From an uncultured Opitutia bacterium (GTDB lineage: Bacteria; Verrucomicrobiota; Verrucomicrobiia; Opitutales; Opitutaceae), in contig CAJAFD010000511.1 in assembly GCA_903938935.1 (NCBI GenBank), forward strand, positions 1 through 14,640: a stretch of DNA of 14,640 nucleotides, written 5' to 3'. This document shows, piece by piece, positions 6,571 to 14,640 of the stretch. The notes beneath the pieces are model-generated. The model searched no databases. It was given only the letters and a program-made list of their open reading frames with translations, and was not told the DNA's origin. A program made the translations under genes and the position numbers. Within the stretch, counting starts at the first letter, position 1. Every line of letters starts with the position of its first letter.

Positions 6571-6810
6571 ATGAAATTCCGTCTGCTGCCACGCTGGGCT
6601 CAGTTGCGCAAATTAGGCCGATTGAAATTCGTCCTCGTTTTCAGCTCTACGGTGACGTTAGCCGCATTCCTCGGCGACGTCATTTTCGGATCCGCGATCT
6701 CGCCCGAAAAACATCTGCTGCGTTTCTTATGCTGGAGCCTTTTCGGTTTCTTCATGTGGAGGCGCGCCGAGGCCTCGTTTGAGCGCTACGGAGAAAACGA
6801 AAAATCCTAG
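6571..6810 (+). CDS. Small two-helix membrane protein between mreB and mreC
   Basis: A 79-residue ORF, ATG at 6571, 31 bp after the mreB stop. The basic N-terminus (RLLPRWAQLRKLGRLK) is followed by a first hydrophobic segment (about 20-40), a short polar turn with SPEKH (44-48), a second hydrophobic segment (about 49-63) and a charged tail (RRAEASFERYGENEKS). Positive charges at both ends suggest a hairpin topology with both termini in the cytoplasm. I do not recognise a family. Its place inside the mre operon, its codon pattern and a coherent membrane topology support it being real. A job with MreB or MreC is inferred from position only. No Shine-Dalgarno site. Its stop codon lies in the loop-proximal part of a hairpin. 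Confidence 0.7.
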   Translation: MKFRLLPRWAQLRKLGRLKFVLVFSSTVTLAAFLGDVIFGSAISPEKHLLRFLCWSLFGFFMWRRAEASFERYGENEKS

Positions 6811-6841
6811 CTGAAGGATTTTCAACTCAGGCGATCCTGAG
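6801..6841 (+). other. Tandem hairpins after the small membrane gene, before mreC
   Basis: AAAATCCT (6801-6808) pairs with AGGATTTT (6815-6822) around a 6-nt loop, and the TAG stop at 6808-6810 lies across its left arm. Four bases later CTCAGG (6826-6831) pairs with CCTGAG (6836-6841) around CGAT. The first ends in TTTT and could act as a weak terminator or an RNA-processing site. The second has no T-run. They sit at the head of a 138-bp gap ahead of mreC, the longest gap in the cluster, so expression of mreB and mreC may be set apart here. Confidence 0.5.
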
Positions 6842-6948
6842 GCGAGAATCATAACCGACTTGGCAGGGTCCGTTTTTTCCGTGTCTTCCGCCTGTTCCAT
6901 GGGCCATATTTTAGGCTTACGATCACCGCATAACATTCCGCCCGATCC

Positions 6949-7776
6949 ATGCCCAAACGTTTCGACCAAGCCCGACCGTTTCTCACGCTCGGTTTTGTCG
7001 TGGCCGCTTGGCTCGTGATCCCCACGGTTTTCAAGACCTTCACCCGCGCCTCTTTCTTCGAACTCACCGCGCCCGTGGGCGTCGCGGCCTCTTACGCCCG
7101 CGATCTCCAAGAATACTGGACGCTCCGTCTCCACTCCAACAGCGAGCTCATCGAAGCCGGCCGCGACCTCGCCCGGCTCAACGCCTCCTACGACCTCGCC
7201 GTCCAGCAAAACATCGAGATGCAAGGCGAGATCGCGCGCCTCGAAGGCATCCTCCGCCTGCCTTCGTACGCGGGTTATCGCTCGGAGCATGCGCGTGTTG
7301 TCCGCCGCGATTTCTCCGGTTGGTGGCAACGCCTGACCATCCGCAAAGGTAAAAACTACAACCTCACCGTCGGCGCGCCGGTTGTTTTTAGCGGCGGCGT
7401 CGTCGGCCGCGTGAGCGAAATTTTCGCCTACACCGCCACCGTGGATCTCATCAGCAGCCAGACCGTACGTCTTGCCGCCGTCGTGGAAGGTGACACCCGT
7501 CCGATCAGTTATCAGGGTGGACTCAACCCCACCTTTGGCTCCGCCGGTGGCGTGATTGAGTTCGTCCCGCTCGACATCTTTGCCAGCGCCAATGCCACCA
7601 AGCGCCTCGTCACCTCTGGCCTCGGCGGCGTGTTCCCGCCCGGCCTTACCATCGGTTCCGTCATCAAAGTCGAACCTAGCACGGATGGCCTCTTCAAATC
7701 CGGCGTAGTCAAACTCGACGACCGCCTCGCCGCCCTCACGGAAGTCACCGTGCTGCTCCCGCTCGACACCCCTTAA
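6949..7776 (+). CDS. mreC: Rod shape-determining protein MreC
   Basis: MreC is a bitopic inner-membrane protein whose periplasmic part dimerises and activates PBP2 for lateral wall synthesis. The 275-residue protein has a short basic N-terminus, one membrane helix (about 11-28) and a coiled-coil region (about 62-103, with the repeated ARLNASYDL and EIARLEGILRL). The beta-barrel domain carries the family signature TIRKGKNYNLTVGAPVV then SGGVVGRV (129-155), and later DLISSQTVRLAAVVEG, FPPGLTIGSVIKVE and the ending LTEVTVLLP. Length is at the lower end of normal. It is preceded by a 138-bp gap with two hairpins and no ribosome binding site, and followed 24 bp later by mreD. No clear separate promoter was found in the gap. 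Confidence 0.95.
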   Translation: MPKRFDQARPFLTLGFVVAAWLVIPTVFKTFTRASFFELTAPVGVAASYARDLQEYWTLRLHSNSELIEAGRDLARLNASYDLAVQQNIEMQGEIARLEGILRLPSYAGYRSEHARVVRRDFSGWWQRLTIRKGKNYNLTVGAPVVFSGGVVGRVSEIFAYTATVDLISSQTVRLAAVVEGDTRPISYQGGLNPTFGSAGGVIEFVPLDIFASANATKRLVTSGLGGVFPPGLTIGSVIKVEPSTDGLFKSGVVKLDDRLAALTEVTVLLPLDTP

Positions 7777-7800
7777 TTTTCGACGCCCTGCTCAACCGAC

Positions 7801-8310
7801 GTGCTACGCTTCGCGCTCATCCTCCTCTCGACCGTGCTTCTCTGGGCGGTCACCGCGCAACTCAACCACACCCTCGCGCCGTGGCGCCTTTATGTGTTCG
7901 TGGGTGCGCTCGCGGTCACGCTGCCCGCGCTTACGATTTCCCTGCGCACCGGGCTACTCGCTAGTTTCCTGAGCGGACTGCTCTTTGACGCCGTCGCCCC
8001 CGTCACCTTTGGCACCCACGCGTTTCTCTTCGCGCTCACCCACGCGGTGATTTTCAACCTCCGCGACCGGCTCCCTCGCGACGACACACTCAGTCGCGTG
8101 CTCATCGCTCTCTTCGCCAACCTCGGACTCTTTCTCGTTTTCTCCTTCACCCAAGTCGCCCGCTCGCCTGCGCCCGCCAGCCTTTGGCCGCGCCTCTTCG
8201 CCGACCTCGCGTGCTCGCAAATTTTACTCGCGCTGATCGCGCCGTGGTTCTTCGCCATTCAAGCGCGAGCCCTCGCGCTCACCGATCACGAAGCCAACCG
8301 CTTCGCCTAA
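7801..8310 (+). CDS. mreD: Rod shape-determining protein MreD, GTG start
   Basis: MreD is a small polytopic inner-membrane protein that partners with MreC in the elongasome. The 169-residue product is almost entirely hydrophobic, with about five membrane segments (around 3-20, 30-50, 53-75, 92-116 and 130-152). It keeps the family feature of a glycine-rich LASFLSGLLFDAVAPVTFGT before the central loop and an NLRDRLPRDD loop. The start is a GTG at 7801; no in-frame ATG offers a better N-terminus, and MLRFALILL is a sensible first helix. Sequence conservation in MreD is always low, so the call leans on position between mreC and mrdA together with hydrophobicity and length. It ends 10 bp before mrdA, suggesting tight coupling. 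Confidence 0.9.
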   Translation: MLRFALILLSTVLLWAVTAQLNHTLAPWRLYVFVGALAVTLPALTISLRTGLLASFLSGLLFDAVAPVTFGTHAFLFALTHAVIFNLRDRLPRDDTLSRVLIALFANLGLFLVFSFTQVARSPAPASLWPRLFADLACSQILLALIAPWFFAIQARALALTDHEANRFA

Positions 8311-8320
8311 AATCGCTGCC

Positions 8321-10306
8321 ATGGCTGCCGACGAAAACAACTTAGCCGACCGTTCAGGCCGCCTCTTCGAATCCCAAAAAGGCTACGATCCGCGCGTCGT
8401 ATTATTTTATTTCATCATCGCGACCCTGTTGATCGTCCTCACCAGCGGCCTGGCGTACCAACAACTCTTCAACTCCGAACTCCACACCGAGCGCGAGAGT
8501 TCCCAAAACCAGCGCCGGATCCTCATCCCCGGCCCCCGCGGGAATATCTACGACCGCCACGGCCAACTCCTCGTCGGCAACCGCCCGCGCTTCGCCGTTG
8601 TCCTCTACCTCGACGAACTTCGCGCCAAATTCCGCGCTGAATTTATCCGCATCCGCAAAAATTACCGTGCCGCCGAAGACAAAGATATCCCCACCGCCGA
8701 CCAGCTCTGGACTCTGGCCCGCGTCAGCGTTGTTCAATCCTACCTCGAACAAATTAACGCCATCATCGGCCGCGACCTCAAAGTCGACTCCGTCCGTCTC
8801 AACAAACATTTCTCCCGCGAACTCCTCCTCCCGTACCCGCTCGTCGAAGACCTCGCTCCCGCCGAATACGCCCGCCTCCTCGAACACTTGCCCGTCGTCT
8901 CGCCGCTCCAACTCTACACCACCAATACCCGCGAATACCCCTTCGGTTCCGCCGCCTCCCAAACTCTCGGCTACGTCGGGATCAACGAAGACGTCGAAGC
9001 CGAAAATTTTCCCGGTGAGAAACTGCGCACTTTTAAGCAACGTGGCTCAATCGGCCGCGATGGCCTAGAATTCAAATTCGACGCTATTCTTCAAGGCGAA
9101 GCCGGCGGCTCCATCTTCCGCGTCGATCCCCTCGGCTACCGCCTCCGCGACGCCAAGCCCATCGAATCGCGTCTTCCCACGCAGGGCCAAAACCTCGTCA
9201 CATCCCTCGACATCGACCTCCAACTCGCCGCCGAGCAGGCCATCGGTGATCAGGCCGGTTCCGCCGTCGCGATTGATGTTCGCACCGGCGAGGTGCTCAC
9301 CCTCGCCAACAAACCCGACTACGATCTCAGCAAGTTCACCCCGCGGCTCAGTCCCGAGGACGCCGCCGACATCGTCGCCCGCGGCGCTTGGACCAACAAC
9401 GCCATCGCCGGCGCCTATCCTCCCGGCTCTACGTTCAAAATCCTCACCTCCATCGCCGCTCTACGCAGCGGGCTCGTCGAGGCCAATAAACCCATCACCG
9501 AGTGCGCCGGCTATATCCAGATCGGCAACCGGACGTTCGTGTGCGACAACGGCCGCGGCCACCACGGCGAGGTTCTCCTGCCCGACGCCATCGCCAAGAG
9601 CTGCGACATTTATTATTACACGGCCGGTCGCCTCATGACCCCCGAGGTGCTCGCCGCCGAGGGTCGCCGTTTTCATTTGCACCAACGCACCGGCATCGAG
9701 CTCCCGCACGAAACCGGCCGCATGGTCATCCCCGATCCCGCCTACAAAGAGAAAGAGATCGGCGAGAGATGGTTCCCCGGCGACACCGCCAACATGTCCA
9801 TCGGCCAAGGTTACGTGCTCGTGACTCCGTTGGAGATGGCCTGCTTCGCCGCCTCCGTCGCCCGCAACGAGGTCTTCACCAAGCCGACCCTACTCCACAA
9901 TCCCGACGCACCCACCCAACGCACGGAATCCATCGGTCTCACCCTCGCCCAACGCACCGCGTTGATCGACGGCATGGTAGGCTGCACCACCTACGGCACC
10001 GCCAGCAAGATCATGAACTTACTCCCGATCCCGGGCGTCACGATCGCCGGCAAAACCGGCACCGCCCAAAAACGCGTCAAGCAGGGCGACAAGGTCGTCA
10101 CGATCAACATCGCCTGGTTCATTTGCTTCGCCCCCGCTGATAAACCCGAAATCGCCATGGCCGTCGCTGTCGAGGGTGACACCGGGGGCGAAAGCCTCGA
10201 GGGCGGCCGCGTCGCCGCCCCGATCGCGAATGCCGTTCTCAGAAAATACTTCGAAAAGAAAAACCGCCCCGCCGACCAAAAACTCGCTCCGTTTAAGATC
10301 GAGTAA
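8321..10306 (+). CDS. mrdA: Penicillin-binding protein 2 (elongasome transpeptidase)
   Basis: PBP2 is the class B peptidoglycan transpeptidase of rod elongation, anchored in the inner membrane with its catalytic domain in the periplasm. The 661-residue protein has a cytoplasmic tail (1-25), one membrane helix (about 27-47) and the dimerisation/pedestal domain starting IPGPRGNIYDRHGQLL (69-84). The signature REYPFGSAASQTLGYVG (204-220) and GRDGLEFKFDAILQGE (245-260) follow. The transpeptidase domain holds the active-site SxxK as S370-T-F-K373 (in AYPPGSTFK), the second motif S427-C-D429 (SCD, normal for PBP2) and KTG at 578-580 (AGKTGTAQ). Everything needed for catalysis and penicillin binding is present. 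It is the last gene of the cluster: rodA, its usual glycosyltransferase partner, does not follow. Its last 14 bases overlap the 3' end of the opposing transglutaminase gene. Confidence 0.97.
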   Translation: MAADENNLADRSGRLFESQKGYDPRVVLFYFIIATLLIVLTSGLAYQQLFNSELHTERESSQNQRRILIPGPRGNIYDRHGQLLVGNRPRFAVVLYLDELRAKFRAEFIRIRKNYRAAEDKDIPTADQLWTLARVSVVQSYLEQINAIIGRDLKVDSVRLNKHFSRELLLPYPLVEDLAPAEYARLLEHLPVVSPLQLYTTNTREYPFGSAASQTLGYVGINEDVEAENFPGEKLRTFKQRGSIGRDGLEFKFDAILQGEAGGSIFRVDPLGYRLRDAKPIESRLPTQGQNLVTSLDIDLQLAAEQAIGDQAGSAVAIDVRTGEVLTLANKPDYDLSKFTPRLSPEDAADIVARGAWTNNAIAGAYPPGSTFKILTSIAALRSGLVEANKPITECAGYIQIGNRTFVCDNGRGHHGEVLLPDAIAKSCDIYYYTAGRLMTPEVLAAEGRRFHLHQRTGIELPHETGRMVIPDPAYKEKEIGERWFPGDTANMSIGQGYVLVTPLEMACFAASVARNEVFTKPTLLHNPDAPTQRTESIGLTLAQRTALIDGMVGCTTYGTASKIMNLLPIPGVTIAGKTGTAQKRVKQGDKVVTINIAWFICFAPADKPEIAMAVAVEGDTGGESLEGGRVAAPIANAVLRKYFEKKNRPADQKLAPFKIE

Positions 10307-12614
10307 TCGGCCGCCGCGCCCGCACGCGCACCGCCTCGCGGGCCCGACGGAAAATCGCTTCGGGTTCCCGCCAAGTCGAAGCCGCGCCATAGCGCAGTCG
10401 CTCCAAATCCGCCCGCACCGCCGCGAGCTCAGCCCCAGCCGCCACGTTATCACCCGCTTGAGGTAAACGCTCCAACCAGCGCCCCGCCTCGCGTCGCACG
10501 GGATCGATTTTTCGGGTCGCCTGACCCCAGCGGAAATTGAAACCCAGACGCCGCACCGCCATCACGGCCCCAAATAAAATCGCGCCCAATCCGAGGCTGC
10601 CCAACACCCCCGCCGCACGCCGGAAATCCCACGGCCCCACCAGCCACGCCTTGAGCGCCGCCAACGCCTGTTCGAGCGTTTCACGCAAACGTAGCCCCGT
10701 CGTTTCCGTCGCGGTCTTGACCGCCTGCAACGTCTCCACCTGCGAACTCGCGTCGAAGTTCACAATCCGCCGATACCAAAACACGCGCAAGCTATCCAAC
10801 CGCGCCGTCCAACTCCGGTCCACTTGCGCCGCGATCGCCGCCTCACCGCTGACTCCGCCCGCCGTGCCCGAGGTCGCGCCCGTCAACCCCAGTGCGAGCG
10901 GATCCACCCTCCACCACGCACCCCGTACTTCATCCCACATTTCCGCCCAAGCATGCGCGTCGGAATTGCGCACCGTGAAATTATCCGAGTAACCGTTCCA
11001 CGAACCACCCTTGAACCCGACCACGACCCGCGCCGCGAATCCCGCCTCCCGCGCCAATAATACCAACGAACCGGCAAACATCTCACAATGGCCCGGCTCC
11101 TTGGAGTTCAACCAACGCACCAGCGCATCACCCGTGCCCCGCGGGATCGTCGGCGTCAGCGAATAACCATGCTGCTTGCGCAACCACCCGCTCGCCGCCC
11201 GCCCAAATTCCGCCGCCGTGGGTGCAGCGCTGCCACCGACAAACGCGCGCGCGATTTCTTCTCTCACCTGCGCGAGCACCGCCAAGTCTGATGCCGCCAA
11301 ATTTAGGCGACGCTGCAACGTACCTTCGGCCCTACCGCTGATGGCCCCGCTCTCAGTCCGCCGGCGCCACCGCTCAGCAAATCCCTCATCTGGCAAAACC
11401 TCGGAGAACTCCATGCCTTGCACCCGATAAGCGGTCATCGTCGCCGACTCCGCGCGCAACGCCACGACACCCAATTCCGCGCTCGGCCGAAACGTCTGCG
11501 TCTCACGAAAACGCAGTTCCTGAAACCGCCCCAACAACGGCAGATAACGGCTCACGCCCGGCTCCAGATAAAACGTCCAATCCACCGGCGCCCCCATGCG
11601 CGGACGCGCTTCGCCGAGCACCATCGCCTCCTTCCTTTCTGGCCCGAAAGCGCCGCGACTCAATGCCGGCGACAACCGGAAACCTCCGTCCTGATATTCA
11701 TCCAATACCAGCATCCGCCAATACGGCGACGCCGGCACCACCTTCGGATCCGACACATCCACGCTCAGTGCCACGCTGGTGTCCTGCAAAATTTCGGAAA
11801 CCTCCCCAAATTTGATTGAATCGTTAAAACCCGTGCGGGCTTTCTTCGCGATGAAACGCTCCAGAAATAAACTGTTATCCAGTTGAAAGCGCGGAATCGC
11901 CAAAAACAAAAGGGCCGACACCATCACGACCCCCGCAAATAATCCCGCGGCCAACGCCACCACACGACCATCCGCCACCGCCCAACACCGCCGGAGCAGC
12001 CTCGTTATCACCAAGCTTTCGGCCCACGCGGGACGTTCACGATCCGGCGCACGCCACGTGATCAAGCCCTTCAAACCCTTTTTCGCTTCCGCCGCCGGTT
12101 TCATCGCCACGCCGTCCGCGAGCGTGATCACAAGCAGCAACGCCAAGGCGCAACCCGTGAACGCCACGATCTGCACCGCAAACGCTGGCGACACCGTCAA
12201 CACCCCCGCGACCACGATCAAAAAAAGCCCGAGCACGATCACCTGCAAATCGTCGCGCCGCTGCCGGTAACAGATTCCCCGATACAACAGCAGTAAAATA
12301 TCCAGCCGCACAATCGCCGGTAACACTTCTCCCTTTAACCAAAAATCTGAGACGAAAAAAACCACGATGACCGGAAACGCCAAACTGTGCACCAGCCGCG
12401 GCACTCGCGCCGGCCAATCCGGCCGCACCAACCCTGCACCCACCGCGATCGTCGTCAGCCCCATTAAAATCCACGCATTCACGTCGAGATAAAACACGGT
12501 CCACCCCGAGAGCAAAATCAGCAGTCCACCCAAGATCCATTGCACCTGCCGCAACTCCTCCAACGTGAGCTGCGCGCGTCGTGGCGTCGGAGCTTGCTGC
12601 GTCTCTCGTTTCAT
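10293..12614 (-). CDS. TgpA-like membrane protein with transglutaminase/cysteine-protease domain (DUF3488-Transglut_core-DUF4129 type)
   Basis: Numbering is from the ATG at 12614 (773 residues). The N-terminal third has about six to seven membrane segments (DUF3488 type), ending near 240 (VVMVSALLFLAIPRF). A periplasmic region follows with the transglutaminase core. The Cys-His-Asp triad is visible as C510 in EPGHCEMFAGSLVLLAREAG, H554 in NSDAHAWAEMW and D571 in WWRVDPLALG. A last membrane helix (about 668-687) is followed by a cytoplasmic tail with paired Trp/Arg motifs, as in DUF4129. Family members are integral inner-membrane proteins with a periplasmic catalytic domain; substrates are mostly unknown. 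An in-frame ATG at 12653 would add 13 residues and overlap the DUF58 gene by 34 bp. I prefer 12614, 5 bp after that gene's stop. It is the third gene of a MoxR-DUF58-transglutaminase operon and overlaps mrdA tail-to-tail. Confidence 0.92.
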   Translation of the reverse strand: MKRETQQAPTPRRAQLTLEELRQVQWILGGLLILLSGWTVFYLDVNAWILMGLTTIAVGAGLVRPDWPARVPRLVHSLAFPVIVVFFVSDFWLKGEVLPAIVRLDILLLLYRGICYRQRRDDLQVIVLGLFLIVVAGVLTVSPAFAVQIVAFTGCALALLLVITLADGVAMKPAAEAKKGLKGLITWRAPDRERPAWAESLVITRLLRRCWAVADGRVVALAAGLFAGVVMVSALLFLAIPRFQLDNSLFLERFIAKKARTGFNDSIKFGEVSEILQDTSVALSVDVSDPKVVPASPYWRMLVLDEYQDGGFRLSPALSRGAFGPERKEAMVLGEARPRMGAPVDWTFYLEPGVSRYLPLLGRFQELRFRETQTFRPSAELGVVALRAESATMTAYRVQGMEFSEVLPDEGFAERWRRRTESGAISGRAEGTLQRRLNLAASDLAVLAQVREEIARAFVGGSAAPTAAEFGRAASGWLRKQHGYSLTPTIPRGTGDALVRWLNSKEPGHCEMFAGSLVLLAREAGFAARVVVGFKGGSWNGYSDNFTVRNSDAHAWAEMWDEVRGAWWRVDPLALGLTGATSGTAGGVSGEAAIAAQVDRSWTARLDSLRVFWYRRIVNFDASSQVETLQAVKTATETTGLRLRETLEQALAALKAWLVGPWDFRRAAGVLGSLGLGAILFGAVMAVRRLGFNFRWGQATRKIDPVRREAGRWLERLPQAGDNVAAGAELAAVRADLERLRYGAASTWREPEAIFRRAREAVRVRARRPITRS

Positions 12615-12619
12615 CGCGC

Positions 12620-13921
12620 TCAGATCGAAGCTGCCCGTTGCCCGTTGATCCACGCCACCACGCCCAATTCGCCTTCAGGCGCAAACGTCAGCACATTCCG
12701 CCCACTCGACGATACTTCGGCCGACGAGACAACCGTATCCAGCTTCGCCGCGACCGGCTTGTATTCCACCACCGCGAGCCGATTCAGCCAGCCCGCTAAA
12801 TCCCGCCCGTGCCGCACCCTCACCGGCAACTCGCCATCGAGCGCGATCGTCTGCAACTGACCGACGCGAAACAAATCTTCCGCCAGCGTCGCCGCGAACC
12901 GCACGAACACTTCAAATTGTTCCGCCCGCGGCCACAACGCCGCATCCGTCCGCACCCACAGGTCGAAGCCTTGACTGCTCTCGGTCGTAAACTGGCGCAC
13001 AAGCAACTGCTGCGTGCGCGCGCTTGCTTTCCAATGAATCAAGCGGTGCGAATCGCCCGCCGCGTAGCGCCGCAGCGCGAGCAAATCACTCCCTCCGCCC
13101 GCGCGCGCCCGCGGTTGTTCCCCGCCCGCGCGCCTCGCGCCGACAAGCGCCCATGGCCGATAATCGATCACCGCCGGCCACACAACCACCTCCGCCCGCA
13201 ACTCGGAGCCTACATATTTTTTTAAAAATCCAAACGGAAACAACGACCCCACGCCCGCCAGTTCCACGCGCATCCGCCCCCGGCGCGCCGGGACAAAACT
13301 CCAGTCCAAACGATCCTCGCCCGCCGGATCGAGTCGCGCGCGCAACGCCACTTGGCCACGCAACGTTTCCGCCTCCGCTTTTTTCAAAATCGCTCGCACT
13401 TCGATCCCTCGGCCCGTCACCGTCGACTCCGCTTTGGCTCCCGTCGCCGCAGCCGCGATCGGACGCGCACTCCACTCAAACCAGAGTCCATACGTCGGCA
13501 AAATACGTTTGCCGTTGCGCACACTCAACCCGAGGTCCGCCGCCTGACCCGCGCGCAGGGGCGGCGCCACGTCGAGACGCCAGGCGACCCGACTCAAATT
13601 AAGCCATGATACGACGCCACTTAGAATCAGACAGGCCAACAAGAGCGACAGCGTGATGAACAAAATATTGCTCGAAGAATTATACGCCGCCGTCCCGACG
13701 CCGAAACACACCGCGATCAACATCACGCCCGACATCGTCGGCACGATGCGCTCTCCACCCTGCGGCCACACGAGCGCCCACACGAGTCTGCTCCAACGAA
13801 AGGGTTTCCGCGTCGCTTTCGCCCCCGGCCCCGCCCAGCCCGTTTCGACCGCCACGCTCACCTCGGCACCTTCGACGGCGGTCATGGTTGGAAAGAAATC
13901 ATCCGAGGCGCGGCGCTGCAT
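12620..13921 (-). CDS. DUF58 family membrane protein
   Basis: A 433-residue protein. After a polar N-terminus (1-60) come two membrane segments (about 64-80 and 86-107, ILFITLSLLLACLILSGVVS). A beta-rich region then resembles the immunoglobulin-like part often found before DUF58. The DUF58 hallmark lies at 284-314: RRYAAGDSHRLIHWKASART, then LLVRQFTTE. Earlier RRGRMRVELAGVGSLFPFGF (213-232) is the typical 'RG...P...DPFGLF'-like stretch of the family. Such proteins are regularly encoded beside MoxR ATPases and transglutaminases, possibly as clients or adaptors in assembling envelope complexes; the biochemical role is not established. The start at 13921 is 10 bp after the MoxR stop; a second ATG at codon 13 (13885) is an alternative. 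Cotranscribed with both neighbours. Confidence 0.92.
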   Translation of the reverse strand: MQRRASDDFFPTMTAVEGAEVSVAVETGWAGPGAKATRKPFRWSRLVWALVWPQGGERIVPTMSGVMLIAVCFGVGTAAYNSSSNILFITLSLLLACLILSGVVSWLNLSRVAWRLDVAPPLRAGQAADLGLSVRNGKRILPTYGLWFEWSARPIAAAATGAKAESTVTGRGIEVRAILKKAEAETLRGQVALRARLDPAGEDRLDWSFVPARRGRMRVELAGVGSLFPFGFLKKYVGSELRAEVVVWPAVIDYRPWALVGARRAGGEQPRARAGGGSDLLALRRYAAGDSHRLIHWKASARTQQLLVRQFTTESSQGFDLWVRTDAALWPRAEQFEVFVRFAATLAEDLFRVGQLQTIALDGELPVRVRHGRDLAGWLNRLAVVEYKPVAAKLDTVVSSAEVSSSGRNVLTFAPEGELGVVAWINGQRAASI

Positions 13922-13931
13922 CGGCCGCGAC

Positions 13932-14640
13932 TCACGCTGGCCACGCGACGTTGGCCACGATGCGTTGGAGCGCTGCGGCGACGGCGCGACGTTCCTCGAG
14001 CGCGTTGCTCATTTGCCGCAGGGACGTGAGCCGATGCGTCAACGTCGCCGCCGCCAAGGCGCGGACATCTTGCGGCAAAACAAAATCCCGCCCGAGCACC
14101 AACGCGCGCGCCTGCGCCGCCGTGCGCAACGCCAGCCCGCCGCGCACACTCACTCCGGCTTTGAACTCCGCCTCGGTGCGCGTCGCCGTCACGATCCGTA
14201 AAATATAATCGAGCACCGAATCCTCCACGAACACCTGCGCCACCAAACTCTGCAATTTCAACACCTCCTCTTTGGTCACGACCGCGTTGACCGCGATCGC
14301 ATCATAACCCGTGCGCGCCGTGCGCAAAATCTCCAACTCATCCTGCGCCTGCGGATAACCCATGTGCAAGCGCATCAAAAAACGATCCATCTGGCTCTCC
14401 GGCAAAGGAAACGTCCCTTCGTAATCTACCGGATTCTGCGTCGCAAACACCATGAACGGGGCCCCCACGGCGTGCGACACGCCATCAACCGTGACGCGCG
14501 CGCGATCCATCACTTCGAGCAACGCCGACTGCGTCTTCGGTGTCGCGCGGTTGATCTCGTCCGCCAACACCACGTTCGCAAACACCGGACCGGGCTTAAA
14601 CACAAACGCATGCTCGCGCTCGTCGTATATCGCCACGCCC
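13932..14640 (-). CDS. MoxR-family AAA+ ATPase (N-terminus cut off by window edge)
   Basis: The minus-strand frame is open from the right edge down to a TGA at 13932, giving 235 full codons. The first GTG at 14636 is internal, since GVAIYDEREHAFVFKPGP is mid-domain MoxR sequence. Visible motifs are Walker B VVLADEINRATPKTQSALLE, sensor 1 FMVFATQNPVDYEGTFPLPE, and the Arg-finger region SQMDRFLMRL. The C-terminal lid domain has RGGLALRTAAQARALVLGRD and VLPQDVRALAAATLTHRL. Walker A and the first 80-100 residues are outside the window. MoxR ATPases act as chaperone-like remodelers, commonly with vWA or DUF58 proteins. Here the gene leads directly into the DUF58 and transglutaminase genes (10-bp and 5-bp gaps), the standard arrangement of this operon type. 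The promoter lies off the right edge. Confidence 0.95.
   Translation of the reverse strand, partial: GVAIYDEREHAFVFKPGPVFANVVLADEINRATPKTQSALLEVMDRARVTVDGVSHAVGAPFMVFATQNPVDYEGTFPLPESQMDRFLMRLHMGYPQAQDELEILRTARTGYDAIAVNAVVTKEEVLKLQSLVAQVFVEDSVLDYILRIVTATRTEAEFKAGVSVRGGLALRTAAQARALVLGRDFVLPQDVRALAAATLTHRLTSLRQMSNALEERRAVAAALQRIVANVAWPA

Noticed and set aside
8402..9040. 212-codon minus-strand ORF inside mrdA
   Set aside because: Acidic, repetitive translation from the complement of C-ending codons; no motif, and PBP2 is firmly assigned on the plus strand.
9502..10140. 212-codon plus-strand ORF in a second frame of mrdA
   Set aside because: Arg/His/Pro-rich frame-shifted reading of the transpeptidase domain, not a separate gene.
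12037..12684. 215-codon minus-strand ORF overlapping the transglutaminase N-terminus
   Set aside because: Out-of-frame reading; the correct frame gives the membrane segments of the DUF3488-type region.

Overview
The window is GC-rich with strongly C-ending codons. It reads as a chromosomal core segment from a Verrucomicrobiota bacterium, most likely of the Opitutaceae type. This placement rests on the look of MreB, L33, NuoA and the gene neighbourhood as I recall such genomes; no database search was possible. It is not a mobile or accessory island: I see no transposase, integrase, phage gene, CRISPR array, tRNA or rRNA.

Layout. A divergent pair opens the window: tolB (minus strand, 3' end cut off by the left edge) and an Mrp/ApbC-type P-loop ATPase (plus strand). 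A small HKW/SE/DIG-motif protein follows on the plus strand and converges on rpmG (ribosomal protein L33, minus strand) across a perfect 10-bp palindromic terminator. Next on the minus strand is nuoA, followed downstream after 24 bp by a 447-residue protein. That protein joins a PTS EIIA-type phosphoacceptor domain, a middle alpha/beta domain and a C-terminal DisA_N/DAC (diadenylate cyclase) domain. It is the most unusual gene here.

From 4.8 to 10.3 kb the plus strand carries an exported small protein followed by the elongasome (rod-shape) cluster: mreB, a small two-helix membrane protein, mreC, mreD (GTG start) and mrdA (PBP2). No rodA follows. mrdA overlaps tail-to-tail by 14 bp with a minus-strand operon that enters from the right edge and runs MoxR AAA+ ATPase (N-terminus cut off), DUF58 protein, TgpA-like membrane transglutaminase.

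How it fits together. Most genes serve the cell envelope: TolB in outer-membrane integrity, MreBCD/PBP2 in lateral wall growth, the MoxR/DUF58/transglutaminase set in a periplasm-facing process of unknown target. A putative c-di-AMP synthase with a PTS phosphoacceptor domain in the same neighbourhood would be a plausible link between carbon or nitrogen state and wall or osmotic control. That link is inference only. No gene has a clear Shine-Dalgarno sequence. Three plus-strand genes have a TTGAC(A/G) box with a T-rich element at the same distance downstream, suggesting a common promoter form. No gene-free stretch exceeds 300 bases.
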